In this document: piece by piece, positions 1-7,526 of the stretch
How positions within the stretch are numbered: the stretch's first letter is position 1
Layout of the letters: each line of letters begins with the position of its first letter
From: Bacteroidales bacterium
Lineage (GTDB): Bacteria; Bacteroidota; Bacteroidia; Bacteroidales; UBA932
DNA length: 37,361 nucleotides
Reading direction: 5' to 3'
Assembly (NCBI GenBank): GCA_016293535.1
Contig: JAEDEB010000018.1
Coordinates: forward strand, 1-37,361
The notes under the pieces: generated by a model
What the model saw: only the letters and a program-made list of their open reading frames with translations
What the model was told of the DNA's origin: nothing
The model's database searches: none
Made by a program: the position numbers and the translations under genes

Positions 1-115
1 GGATGCCGACAGATGCGGAGTCTATTGTGGTGCAGCACGAAGCCATGCAGATGATGGCAAGCACCGTGACAAGTATCGCTATGACAGCGCTTTTGCGAAT
101 TCTGAAGTTTGTCAT
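1..115 (-). CDS. Truncated lipoprotein gene (5' end only)
   Basis: The ATG at 115 opens a frame that runs off the left edge, so only about 38 codons are visible. The residues form a typical lipoprotein signal peptide: a basic start (MTNFRIRKS), a hydrophobic stretch (AVIAILVTVLAIIC) and a lipobox-like MASC with the lipidated Cys near residue 27, followed by another Cys and Thr/Ser-rich sequence. The mature protein is missing, so no function can be given. It lies downstream of dnaK on the same strand but behind a strong terminator, so it is probably transcribed separately. It is too short for usual ORF cut-offs. Confidence 0.6.
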   Translation of the reverse strand, partial: MTNFRIRKSAVIAILVTVLAIICMASCCTTIDSASVGI

Positions 116-132
116 CTGGTCAATGTTTACTT

Positions 133-174
133 AATACAAAACAGAGGATGGACGGCATCAGCCGCCCATCCTCT
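133..174 (-). terminator. Rho-independent terminator of dnaK
   Basis: Positions 143-156 pair with 161-174 around an ATCA loop (arms AGAGGATGG/CCATCCTCT plus CGGC/GCCG with one A-C mismatch). On the minus strand the stem is followed by a T-rich tail (GTTTTGT, 142-136). It begins 15 bp beyond the dnaK stop codon. Confidence 0.85.
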
Positions 175-189
175 TTAAAAATATATATA

Positions 190-2076
190 TTACTGCTCGT
201 CAGGAGCATCGTTGCCCTGGTCCTGAGGTCCTTGCTGGAAACCTGCGTCCTGAGGTCCCTGCTGGCCGGCCTGCGCGGCCTTTGCCATATCCTCGGAAGC
301 GGCGTGCCAAGCCTCCTCGAGTTCCTTGTTGTACCTGTCGATGTCGGCAATGTTCTTGGCTTCGACAGCCTTCTTGAGTTCCTCGTTTGCGTGCTCGATG
401 GCTGCTTTCTTCTCAGCAGGAATCTTGTCGCCGTACTCCTTCAGGTTCTTTGCGGTCTGGAAGCACATGGCATCGGCGTTGTTGATCTTGTCGATACGCT
501 CCTTCTCAGCCTTGTCGGCCTCTTCGTTGGCCTTGGCTTCGTCACGCATCCTCTGGATTTCCTCGTCGGAAAGACCGGAGGAAGCCTCGATTCTGATGTT
601 CTGTGCCTTGCCTGTTGCCTTGTCGGTCGCGGAGACGTTGAGGATACCGTTGGCGTCTATGTCGAAGGTTACCTCGATCTGAGGTACTCCACGCGGAGCC
701 GGAGCAATGCCGTCGAGGTGGAACTGACCTATGGTCTTGTTGTCCTTTGCCATAGGACGCTCGCCCTGAAGCACGTGGATGTCAACGGACGGCTGGTTGT
801 CGGCTGCGGTCGAGAATATCTGGCTCTTCTTGGTAGGGATTGTGGTGTTCGCATCGATGAGCTTGGTCATCACACCACCGAGGGTTTCGATACCGAGAGA
901 AAGCGGAGTTACGTCGAGCAGGAGGACATCCTTCACGTCGCCTGCGAGGACACCGCCCTGGATAGCTGCTCCGATGGCAACCACTTCGTCAGGGTTCACG
1001 CTCTTGTTAGGCTCCTTGCCGAAGAACTTCTTCACAAGTTCCTGAACTGCAGGGATACGGGTAGAACCGCCCACGAGGAGCACCTCGTCAATCTGTGAAG
1101 GCTGAAGGTTTGCATCCTGGAGTGCCTTGCGGCAAGGCTCGAGTGTCTTCTGGAAGAGTTCGTCGGAGAGCTGTTCGAACTTTGCGCGGGTGAGGGTCTT
1201 CACAAGGTGCTTAGGCATACCGTCAACCGGCATTATGTAAGGGAGGTTGATCTCGGTGGATGTCTGGCTGGAAAGCTCGATCTTTGCCTTCTCGGCAGCT
1301 TCCTTGAGTCTCTGGAGTGCCATAGGGTCTTTCTTGAGGTCCACTCCGCCGTTCTCCATTGCGAACTCGCGGGCAAGCCAGTCGATGATTACCTGGTCGA
1401 AGTCATCACCTCCGAGGTGGGTGTCACCGTTGGTGGACAGAACCTCGAACACTCCGTCGCCGAGTTCCATTATCGAGATATCGAATGTACCGCCTCCGAG
1501 GTCGAACACTGCGACCTTCATATCCTTGTTCTTCTTGTCAAGGCCGTATGCAAGCGCAGCTGCGGTAGGCTCGTTGATGATACGCTTTACTTCGAGACCT
1601 GCGATGCGGCCGGCTTCCTTGGTTGCCTGACGCTGGCTGTCGGAGAAGTATGCCGGCACGGTGATGACTGCCTCTGTAACCTCCTGACGGAGATACTCTT
1701 CAGCGGTTTTCTTCATCTTCTGGAGTATCATTGCGGAAATCTCCTGAGGAGAATAGAGACGGCCGTCGATGTTGACGCGAGGGGTGTTGTTGTCGCCCTT
1801 CTCGACCGAGTAAGGCACACGTGAGATTTCCTTGCTTACCTGGTCATAGGTCTCACCCATGAATCTCTTGATCGAGAATATGGTCTTGTGAGGGTTGGTG
1901 ATAGCCTGACGCTTTGCAGGGTTACCGATTTTCCTTTCACCGCCGTCGGTGAATGCCACTACCGAAGGAGTGGTGCGCTGTCCTTCGTTGTTGATGATGA
2001 CGGTAGGCTCGTTGCCTTCCATTACGGCTACGCAAGAGTTCGTAGTTCCGAGGTCAATACCAATAATCTTTCCCAT
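190..2076 (-). CDS. dnaK: Molecular chaperone DnaK (Hsp70)
   Basis: This is a full-length Hsp70 of 628 aa, close to the usual 630-640 aa. It binds unfolded polypeptides in an ATP-controlled cycle with DnaJ and GrpE in the cytoplasm. The ATPase signatures are present: IGIDLGTTNS (residues 5-14), FDLGGGTFDI (191-200) and VLLVGGSTRIP (332-342). The interdomain linker VLLLDVTPL is at 384-392, followed by the substrate-binding domain and an acidic, Gln/Gly-rich tail ending in DEQ. The ATG at 2076 gives the canonical MGKIIGIDLG start. It appears monocistronic, with a terminator just downstream and no dnaJ or grpE beside it. Its leader contains a strong hairpin (2116-2149); I saw no CIRCE element. 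Confidence 0.98.
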   Translation of the reverse strand: MGKIIGIDLGTTNSCVAVMEGNEPTVIINNEGQRTTPSVVAFTDGGERKIGNPAKRQAITNPHKTIFSIKRFMGETYDQVSKEISRVPYSVEKGDNNTPRVNIDGRLYSPQEISAMILQKMKKTAEEYLRQEVTEAVITVPAYFSDSQRQATKEAGRIAGLEVKRIINEPTAAALAYGLDKKNKDMKVAVFDLGGGTFDISIMELGDGVFEVLSTNGDTHLGGDDFDQVIIDWLAREFAMENGGVDLKKDPMALQRLKEAAEKAKIELSSQTSTEINLPYIMPVDGMPKHLVKTLTRAKFEQLSDELFQKTLEPCRKALQDANLQPSQIDEVLLVGGSTRIPAVQELVKKFFGKEPNKSVNPDEVVAIGAAIQGGVLAGDVKDVLLLDVTPLSLGIETLGGVMTKLIDANTTIPTKKSQIFSTAADNQPSVDIHVLQGERPMAKDNKTIGQFHLDGIAPAPRGVPQIEVTFDIDANGILNVSATDKATGKAQNIRIEASSGLSDEEIQRMRDEAKANEEADKAEKERIDKINNADAMCFQTAKNLKEYGDKIPAEKKAAIEHANEELKKAVEAKNIADIDRYNKELEEAWHAASEDMAKAAQAGQQGPQDAGFQQGPQDQGNDAPDEQ

Positions 2077-2115
2077 AGTTTTATTCCTTTTTTATTTTTT
2101 TCGTTCAATTCATTT

Positions 2116-2149
2116 CCGTCAGTCCCGGACCCTTTTGTCCGGGCGACGG
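2116..2149 (-). promoter_or_regulatory. Hairpin in the dnaK 5' leader region
   Basis: CCCGGAC (2124-2130) pairs perfectly with GTCCGGG (2137-2143), and outer arms CCGTC (2116-2120) pair with GACGG (2145-2149). There is no T-run on either side, so it does not look like an intrinsic terminator. It ends about 40 nt before the dnaK ATG in the AT-rich leader. A role in heat-shock control or mRNA stability is only inference. Confidence 0.4.
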
Positions 2150-2203
2150 CAGGGGTTGAAACGAAACGCGTGCCATTGGAATTTGTGCCATACTTACTGA
2201 CAA

Positions 2204-2231
2204 TTTGGCAGATTTTGTACTACCTTTGCGC
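2204..2231 (+). promoter_or_regulatory. Bacteroidota-type promoter for the RluA-family gene
   Basis: The -7 box TACCTTTG (2224-2231) matches TAnnTTTG; an upstream TTTG at 2204-2207 is the likely -33 element with a slightly short spacer. The ATG at 2239 is only 7 nt past the -7 box, so the transcript may be leaderless or nearly so. Confidence 0.65.
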
Positions 2232-2238
2232 CGCTATG

Positions 2239-2952
2239 GAATACAGGGAACTGACAAAAGAGGAATTCGCAGACATCCAATCGCGCATTCTTTATGAGGA
2301 TAACCACCTTATCGTTGTCAACAAGAGGGTAGGCGAGATTGTCCAGGGTGACAGGACAGGGGATGAATGCCTTGCCGATACTCTGAAGGCCTTCGTCGCA
2401 CTCAGGGACGGAAAGCCGGGAAAGGTGTTCATGGGAGTTCCGCACCGTCTTGACCGGCCGGTAAGCGGCATCTGTATGTTCGCAAAGACAAGCAAGGCGC
2501 TGGAACGCCTGAATGCGATGTTCCGTGAGGGTGAGGTGCATAAATGGTACTGGGCGCTCGTGTGCAAGGAACCTCCCGCACCCGGGGCTGCCCTGGAGAA
2601 CTGGCTGGGCCGCAATGAGAAACAGAACAAGGCCTATGTGCTCCCTGCGAAGAAAGGGGAGGCGAAACTCGCCAGACTGGAATATGAGTACATAGGACGT
2701 ACCGACAGGTACTTCCTGCTTGAGGTCCGGCTGCTGACGGGCCGTCATCATCAGATACGCTGCCAGCTTTCACACGCCGGTATGGTGATAAAGGGGGATT
2801 TGAAATACGGAGCGCCGAGGAGCAATCCTGACGGCGGCATCTGCCTTCACGCGCGCAGGATTACTTTTGTCCATCCTGTCCGCAAGGAGGAGATGACCGT
2901 TGAGGCCCCGGTGCCTTCTTCCTGGAAAGGCATCGCCGGCATCCTCGGTTAA
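2239..2952 (+). CDS. RluA-family RNA pseudouridine synthase
   Basis: The product (237 aa) isomerises specific uridines in rRNA or tRNA to pseudouridine. The catalytic motif HRLDR is at residues 70-74 with the nucleophile Asp73, and GRHHQIRCQLSHAG is the second conserved family motif. No S4 domain precedes the catalytic domain, so it resembles the short RluA/TruC-like members rather than RluC or RluD. The frame is open upstream as far as 1888, but the ATG at 2239 fits best: it gives the usual family start (a catalytic domain beginning YEDNHLIVVNK) and sits just after a clear promoter. The exact RNA target cannot be read from the sequence. Confidence 0.92.
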   Translation, partial: EYRELTKEEFADIQSRILYEDNHLIVVNKRVGEIVQGDRTGDECLADTLKAFVALRDGKPGKVFMGVPHRLDRPVSGICMFAKTSKALERLNAMFREGEVHKWYWALVCKEPPAPGAALENWLGRNEKQNKAYVLPAKKGEAKLARLEYEYIGRTDRYFLLEVRLLTGRHHQIRCQLSHAGMVIKGDLKYGAPRSNPDGGICLHARRITFVHPVRKEEMTVEAPVPSSWKGIAGILG

Positions 2953-2987
2953 GTAATCCTCAGGGCCAAAGTCCAGTCCGGAGGCAA

Positions 2988-3251
2988 TCAGAGAACCCCG
3001 GCATTGCGCCATGCTTCGACAAGGGCGGCGCAATCCTTCTCAGCGGTATCATAGTCTATCCCGTAGTGGCTGACAAGCTTGTCCGCAAGATCCTTCAGCT
3101 CGAAATCCTTTCCGTAGAACTCTTCCCACAGAAGGGCGGCACTCTCGTTCAGGGACAGCATCTTGTTGAAATCTATGTTCTCAAGCCCTTCGGCTACAAC
3201 AACGTTTTCTCCGCATATCGAGCGGAGACGGAATCCATTCTTCAGTTTCAC
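2988..3251 (-). CDS. PqqD-like protein (RiPP recognition element)
   Basis: This 87-aa protein has the PqqD/RRE pattern: an N-terminal beta region (FRLRSICGENVVVAEG), then LNESAALLWEEF, a segment resembling the FELKDLADKLVSHYG helix of the family, and a C-terminal AEKDCAALVEAWRNAGVL helix. Proteins of this family bind leader peptides and present them to modifying enzymes. It starts with GTG, and its start codon overlaps the TGA of the upstream ABC transporter gene (GTGA), so the two are translationally coupled. No precursor peptide or classical RiPP modifying enzyme lies beside it. It could also be a stand-alone RRE serving a precursor elsewhere in the genome. Confidence 0.8.
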   Translation of the reverse strand: MKLKNGFRLRSICGENVVVAEGLENIDFNKMLSLNESAALLWEEFYGKDFELKDLADKLVSHYGIDYDTAEKDCAALVEAWRNAGVL

Positions 3252-4903
3252 TGGTTAATCTCAAGTATTGTATCGCAGTATTCGGACACTTTCCGGCGAT
3301 GGGTTATGAATATCATTGTCTTGCTGCGTTCGCTCTCGGTCAGCCTTTCCAGCAGGAGTTCCTCCGTAGGCTCGTCCAGGGCTGAACTGAATTCGTCGAG
3401 CAGCAGTATGGACCCGGGACGCAGAAGGGCGCGGGCTATGGCTATCCTCTGGGCCTGTCCTTCGCTGAGCCCGCCTCCGGCTTCGAAGCACTGCAGGTCC
3501 AGTCCCTCCGGGGCTTCGAGCACGAAATCCGCCGCTGCGGTGCGGAGCGCTTCCTTCATCTGTTCTTCAGATGCTTCCGGATTGCCCATCAGCAGGTTCT
3601 CTCTCACCGAACCGCTGAAGAGGGTGTTGCCCTGAGGCACATATACGAGGTTGCATCTGGTGGATCCGCTGACTTTTGCTTCGGAGTTCCCGTCATAGAC
3701 AACGATGCTGCCTGCGGATGCGTTCTCGAGGGCGAGCATAAGTTTTATGAGTGTGGTCTTGCCGGCCCCCGTCTCTCCTATGATAGCAGTCCTGCTGCCG
3801 GGAGTGAAGTCGTGGCTGAAGTCCCTGAAAATCGATTTGTCACTGTCTTCGTAATGGAAATCTAGGTGCTCCACCCTGATTCCTGCAGGACTTTTCAGGA
3901 ATATCTTCTTGCCTTCCTCTTCTTTGGGAAGTGATTCCAGTTCATTAAGTCTGTCCACGGAAGCTGTGCAGTGGAAGATGCCCGGGAGCTGGTCGCTCAT
4001 CTGGACCAGAGGTCTCTGGAGCTGTCCGACTAGCTGGAGAAAGGCAGTCATCAGACCGTAGGTTACAGTCCCGTGGAACAGTCCCGCAACTCCCCAGAGG
4101 AAGGCGAGCGCATATCCTCCGCCGAGGACGAGGCTCATCAGTATGCGCGAAAGGAGACTGAAACGGGTGCGTTTCATTGATTTCCTGTACAGATTGTCCT
4201 GGAGTGAAGCCAGGGTTGCCGAGCTTTCTCCGTCGTACTCGAGTGACTTGATGAGTGTCTGGTGCTGAACGCTTTCCTGAACATGGCTCTGGACGAGGCT
4301 GTCGTTCCTTTTTACCTCCAGGGTGAGTTTCCTCATCTTTCCCATTATGTACTTTCCTCCGAATATGCCGGCCGGTAGCACTATGGCAAGTACCCAAGCG
4401 AGTCTGGATTCGAGGAAGAGCAGGTAGGCGAAGGCGGCCAGGAACTGGACACCCGTTCCTATGAGATTGGGGATGGTGCTGCAGCAGGTCGTGGCTACCG
4501 AAGAGCTGTCGTCCTGTATCCTGTTGAGTATGTCCCCGGAATGGAACTTTCCCCTTACGTCGCCGCTGAGTTTGAGAAGGGAGTCGAACTGGTTCTGTCT
4601 CACATCATTGCGCAGCCTGACTGACGCTCTGGTCTGTATGTAGGTCTTCAGCCCTCCGAGGGCGTCGCGAAGAATGATGATGCCTATCATCGCAGCCCCG
4701 AATGCCAGGAGCGCTGTCCTCATGTCGGCAATCCCGAGGGTGACGGCCGCTTCCGTATGGCCAGTGGCTATGTCCACGAGGGTTTTGCTGACAAATACAT
4801 AGCCCATCGTCAGCGCGATGAGTGCGAAATGGCACAGTATCGATGCGGCGACGGTCCATCCGTATGGCCTGGCGGCCTTTAGAAACCAGCGTAAATAGTG
4901 CAT
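3248..4903 (-). CDS. ABC exporter, fused membrane and ATPase domains
   Basis: The product (551 aa) is a half-transporter of the ABC exporter type. About six membrane helices fill residues 10-310, and the ATPase domain carries Walker A GETGAGKTT (about 376-384), signature LSEGQ (about 479-483, in place of LSGGQ) and Walker B ILLLDEF (about 499-505) followed by the SALD D-loop. No N-terminal C39 peptidase domain is present, so leader removal, if any, must be done by another protein; the neighbouring S26-type peptidase is a candidate. The ATG at 4903 follows a TATCTTTG -7 box; an in-frame upstream start would add five residues. It is coupled to the PqqD-like gene, which suggests export of a modified peptide. 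Confidence 0.88.
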   Translation of the reverse strand: MHYLRWFLKAARPYGWTVAASILCHFALIALTMGYVFVSKTLVDIATGHTEAAVTLGIADMRTALLAFGAAMIGIIILRDALGGLKTYIQTRASVRLRNDVRQNQFDSLLKLSGDVRGKFHSGDILNRIQDDSSSVATTCCSTIPNLIGTGVQFLAAFAYLLFLESRLAWVLAIVLPAGIFGGKYIMGKMRKLTLEVKRNDSLVQSHVQESVQHQTLIKSLEYDGESSATLASLQDNLYRKSMKRTRFSLLSRILMSLVLGGGYALAFLWGVAGLFHGTVTYGLMTAFLQLVGQLQRPLVQMSDQLPGIFHCTASVDRLNELESLPKEEEGKKIFLKSPAGIRVEHLDFHYEDSDKSIFRDFSHDFTPGSRTAIIGETGAGKTTLIKLMLALENASAGSIVVYDGNSEAKVSGSTRCNLVYVPQGNTLFSGSVRENLLMGNPEASEEQMKEALRTAAADFVLEAPEGLDLQCFEAGGGLSEGQAQRIAIARALLRPGSILLLDEFSSALDEPTEELLLERLTESERSKTMIFITHRRKVSEYCDTILEINQ

Positions 4904-4910
4904 AATCGGG

Positions 4911-4949
4911 TGCGGCAAAGATAGAGAGTTTTTTCATATATTTGCCGCA
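4911..4949. promoter_or_regulatory. Mirrored divergent promoter with 13-bp inverted repeat
   Basis: TGCGGCAAAGATA (4911-4923) and TATATTTGCCGCA (4937-4949) are inverted copies matching at 12 of 13 positions, with a 13-bp spacer. Each arm contains a -7 box: TATCTTTG on the minus strand (4923-4916) for the ABC/PqqD operon and TATATTTG on the plus strand (4937-4944) for the S26 peptidase. The boxes are so close that the two promoters probably compete, and the repeat could also be an operator. Confidence 0.6.
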
Positions 4950-4967
4950 ATCTGGAGACCTGTGACA

Positions 4968-5522
4968 ATGGAAACGAAGACAGTGGATAATGAGATTCTG
5001 ATTTCTGCGGTGCGGGATTTCGTCGCCGAGGGAAGGTCTGTCGAGTTGCGCTGCAAAGGCAACAGTATGAACCCGTTTCTGGTCAGCGGAAGGGATTCCG
5101 TTACGGTCGGACCATTCACGGATGCGGACATAGTGCCGGGCGCCGTCATACTGGGCCGTGACAGCTCAGGCCGGTGGCTGCTCCACCGCGTCGTGAAATG
5201 CTGTGGTTCTCAGGTGATTCTCAACGGAGACGGGAATGCGTCCTGGCTGTTCGAAATCGTCGACAAGGGGGAGATTGTTGCGGTGGCCAGGTCCTTCGTC
5301 ATTCGCGGAAAGAGGGTCGAGACCGGCAGTCTCCGTTGGCGCAGCTGCTCATACCTGTGGCATCTTGCCGGCCGTATCGCGCTGGGCCGATGGTCGTTGC
5401 GCCGGATCATACTCGGGCTGTGGCGCCGTCTCCATCTCAGAGACAGCAGGTTCCGGAAGACAGAAGTGCGGCATCGGCGTCAGGCAGACATTTCAGATGC
5501 CAGCACTTTACGGTGGAAATGA
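4968..5522 (+). CDS. S24/S26-family signal-peptidase-like protein
   Basis: This 184-aa protein has the S26 fold signatures: KGNSMNPFL with the predicted nucleophile Ser33, then LLHRVVK with His73 where bacterial signal peptidase I has a Lys. A Ser-His pair is typical of the archaeal/ER (SEC11-like) type. There is no clear membrane anchor at the N-terminus. It diverges from the ABC/PqqD operon through a shared mirrored promoter and converges on the HPr-kinase-like gene, overlapping its 3' end by 86 bp. The family appears in Bacteroidota and Firmicutes beside PqqD and HPr-kinase-like genes; a role in cleaving an exported peptide is inference. The ATG at 4968 is preferred to an in-frame GTG at 4962. 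Confidence 0.75.
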   Translation: METKTVDNEILISAVRDFVAEGRSVELRCKGNSMNPFLVSGRDSVTVGPFTDADIVPGAVILGRDSSGRWLLHRVVKCCGSQVILNGDGNASWLFEIVDKGEIVAVARSFVIRGKRVETGSLRWRSCSYLWHLAGRIALGRWSLRRIILGLWRRLHLRDSRFRKTEVRHRRQADISDASTLRWK

Positions 5523-6315
5523 CCTTTTCGAGAGTTCGGTTCTCAGCGTCAGCCCAGTCCCTGTCCCAGCTCATGCTTGAGCAGGATGGCGCAAGGGCCG
5601 CATAGGCCTCGAGTGTACCGAGCCTCCGGATTTCGTTGTGCGGGGCCTGCTCCAGTCTTACGATGCCCCCGACGGGTACGTTGTCGTTGATATAGCAGGG
5701 CGTCTTTCCGCTCCAGGGAGTTCCGAAGACCCTGACCGTCCCGTCCACGATGCGGATTACCGGGTTGTCGTCGTTCAGAAGCCATGTACCCGGAATGTTC
5801 TCCAGCCAAAGGCGGCTATGTGTGCTTTTCCCCGTCCCGCTTCGTCCGAGGAAAACATATCCGCGGCCGTCTCTTACAGTTACGGAAGCGTGTATCATCA
5901 GGGTGTCGTGCGCTGCCGTATGGTAGGCGAACATCAGCATCATCGAATTTCCTATGTAATTGTCGGCTTCGCGGTATCTGATCCCCTGCGGCAGATGGAG
6001 GGTTGCTCTGTTGCCCCGTACCATCAGTATTGCCCCGGGTTTTTCGGGGGTGAATGAGAATCCGAAGTTCATGGCCCCGTCGTCCCCGCGGAATACCCAG
6101 ATGTATGGGGCTTCGTCGTTGAATCGCCCTGCGATGCTCCCCGCCTCCGGCAGATCTCCCATCTCGACCCTCACCGCAAAGAGACATCCGCAATCGTCGG
6201 CTGCAGAGATCAGGAACGGCTTGTATGCACCGAGTATGCGCTCGGAATTGACACCATCCGGAAGGGACAGCGAGAAACTGTGTCCTGCGACTTCGTATAT
6301 TCTGACTGTGTCCAT
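5437..6315 (-). CDS. HPr kinase-like protein of a RiPP-type locus
   Basis: The product (292 aa) contains the HprK/PEP carboxykinase-type P-loop GRSGTGKST (157-165), the LLNDDNPV segment (179-186), GTPWSGK (198-204) and a C-terminal CLPDADAA (276-283), a pattern shared by HPr-kinase-related proteins next to PqqD and S24/S26 genes. It is not the true HPr kinase architecture: the N-terminal half is a different domain. Related kinases phosphorylate lasso peptides, so a peptide substrate is plausible but unproven. The ATG at 6315 is 7 bp after the nadD stop and follows an AAGGA-like site; the frame is open further upstream but that would lie inside nadD. Its 3' end overlaps the convergent peptidase gene by 86 bp. 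Confidence 0.78.
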   Translation of the reverse strand: MDTVRIYEVAGHSFSLSLPDGVNSERILGAYKPFLISAADDCGCLFAVRVEMGDLPEAGSIAGRFNDEAPYIWVFRGDDGAMNFGFSFTPEKPGAILMVRGNRATLHLPQGIRYREADNYIGNSMMLMFAYHTAAHDTLMIHASVTVRDGRGYVFLGRSGTGKSTHSRLWLENIPGTWLLNDDNPVIRIVDGTVRVFGTPWSGKTPCYINDNVPVGGIVRLEQAPHNEIRRLGTLEAYAALAPSCSSMSWDRDWADAENRTLEKVISTVKCWHLKCLPDADAALLSSGTCCL

Positions 6316-6322
6316 GTCCTTG

Positions 6323-6877
6323 TTACATAAGTAGATGTGAGATGTCCCGACCTTGTGCGTATGCCTCGCGGATTTCGCTGGACGACACATCCACGAGAGG
6401 CGCATCGACCGTGAGTATGCGGTAATCCGCATTCTCCGCCATCAGCGATTCCCTCTCCGCGGCTATATCCCAGCCCTCGCGCGGAAAAACGATGATCCCG
6501 TAATCGAGCAGTATGTGTGCATATTCCTTCCAGCGTCTGAAATCCGCAATCTGGTCTCCGCCTGTGACGAGGGTGAAGTTTTCCTCCGGGTGCATGGCCT
6601 TGAGGGCGTCGAGGGTCTTGTAGCTATAGTTCGGCTGTGGAAGACGGAATTCTATGTCGCAGACCTCTACCTTGCCTCCGAGTTCGGGATGACGGCCCAC
6701 CGCTTCGACAGCCGCTTCGTACCTCTGCCGTCCAGAAGAACCGTCGATGTCCTTCAGGGGATTCTTCGGCGTGACGACAAGAAGAACCTTGTCGAAAAGC
6801 ATGACGAGATGTCTGAGAATCGACAGGTGGCCTATGTGAAGGGGATTGAATGATCCGCCGTATACCGCAGTCTCCAT
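6323..6877 (-). CDS. nadD: Nicotinate-nucleotide adenylyltransferase
   Basis: This 184-aa protein transfers AMP from ATP to nicotinate mononucleotide, a late step of NAD synthesis. The nucleotidyltransferase motif GGSFNPLHIGH is at residues 7-17, and the C-terminal SSSEIR motif is present. The ATG at 6877 is preferred over a TTG at 6901. It lies between gmk and the HPr-kinase-like gene on the same strand, and the short gaps suggest co-transcription; the gmk-nadD order is common in Bacteroidales. Confidence 0.93.
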   Translation of the reverse strand: METAVYGGSFNPLHIGHLSILRHLVMLFDKVLLVVTPKNPLKDIDGSSGRQRYEAAVEAVGRHPELGGKVEVCDIEFRLPQPNYSYKTLDALKAMHPEENFTLVTGGDQIADFRRWKEYAHILLDYGIIVFPREGWDIAAERESLMAENADYRILTVDAPLVDVSSSEIREAYAQGRDISHLLM

Positions 6878-6942
6878 TGATTGTCGCTTTGTTCCTGACA
6901 ACTGTTCCTTCCTTTTCAGCTTTGTCCGCCTTTCCGGCCTTG

Positions 6943-7509
6943 TCAGAGGGCGAGAAATCCGTCTACTATGCGCTCGGCCTCGGCCAAGGTGAGTTCCAGC
7001 TTGTCATTGACCAGTTCGACATCGAACTTGCCTCTGGCGAACTCCAGCTCGGACCCGGCCTTGGCGAGCCTCTCTTCTATCGCCTCCTTCGAGTCAGTTC
7101 CTCGTCCGGTCAGCCTTTCCCTCAGTACTTCAAGAGATGGCGGGCAGATGAGTATGCTGAGAGCCTTGTCTCCGAAATATTTCTTGAGATTCCAGCCACC
7201 CTTGACATCCACGTCGAATATGATGACGTGGTCCCTGGACCATATCCTCTCGACTTCGGACTTGAGTGTTCCGTAGAATTTGTCGTGGTAAACTTCCTCG
7301 AATTCCACGAAAGCTTTCTGTTCTATGAGTTCCCTGAACCTTGCCGGGTCGATGAAATGATATTCCACTCCGTCCCTTTCCTTGCCCCTCGGGGCCCTTG
7401 ATGTTGCCGAAACCGAGAATTCGAACTCCGGATGAAGGCCGAGCAGGTGATTTACAACCGTGCTCTTGCCCGCACCTGACGGTGCTGAAAATATGATGAC
7501 TTTTTCCAT
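6943..7509 (-). CDS. gmk: Guanylate kinase
   Basis: This 188-aa enzyme phosphorylates GMP to GDP with ATP in the cytoplasm. The P-loop SAPSGAGKST sits right after the start MEKVIIF, followed by the GMP-binding segment SATSRAPRGKERDGVEYHF and the VDVKG strand. The ATG at 7509 gives the canonical start and lies 17 nt after a TAACTTTG -7 box; an upstream in-frame start at 7542 would fall on that promoter. It probably heads the gmk-nadD-kinase transcript. Confidence 0.95.
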   Translation of the reverse strand: MEKVIIFSAPSGAGKSTVVNHLLGLHPEFEFSVSATSRAPRGKERDGVEYHFIDPARFRELIEQKAFVEFEEVYHDKFYGTLKSEVERIWSRDHVIIFDVDVKGGWNLKKYFGDKALSILICPPSLEVLRERLTGRGTDSKEAIEERLAKAGSELEFARGKFDVELVNDKLELTLAEAERIVDGFLAL

Positions 7510-7526
7510 AACTGCTGTCTGGCGTG

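Noticed and set aside
109..1098. Long plus-strand frame (329 codons) opposite dnaK, and another at 1207-1824
   Set aside because: They lie entirely antisense to the well-supported dnaK frame; long antisense frames opposite Hsp70 genes are a known codon-bias artefact. No family features.
1888..2238. Longer start for the RluA-like gene inside dnaK
   Set aside because: The extra N-terminus is antisense to dnaK and lies upstream of the TACCTTTG promoter; the ATG at 2239 gives a normal protein.
2953..2966. AGTAATCCTCAGG after the RluA-like stop as a full copy of the recurring element
   Set aside because: It matches only AGTAATC and TCA, too little to count as a copy without genome-wide statistics.
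6850..7401. Plus-strand frame opposite gmk
   Set aside because: Antisense shadow of gmk with no recognisable motif or promoter.
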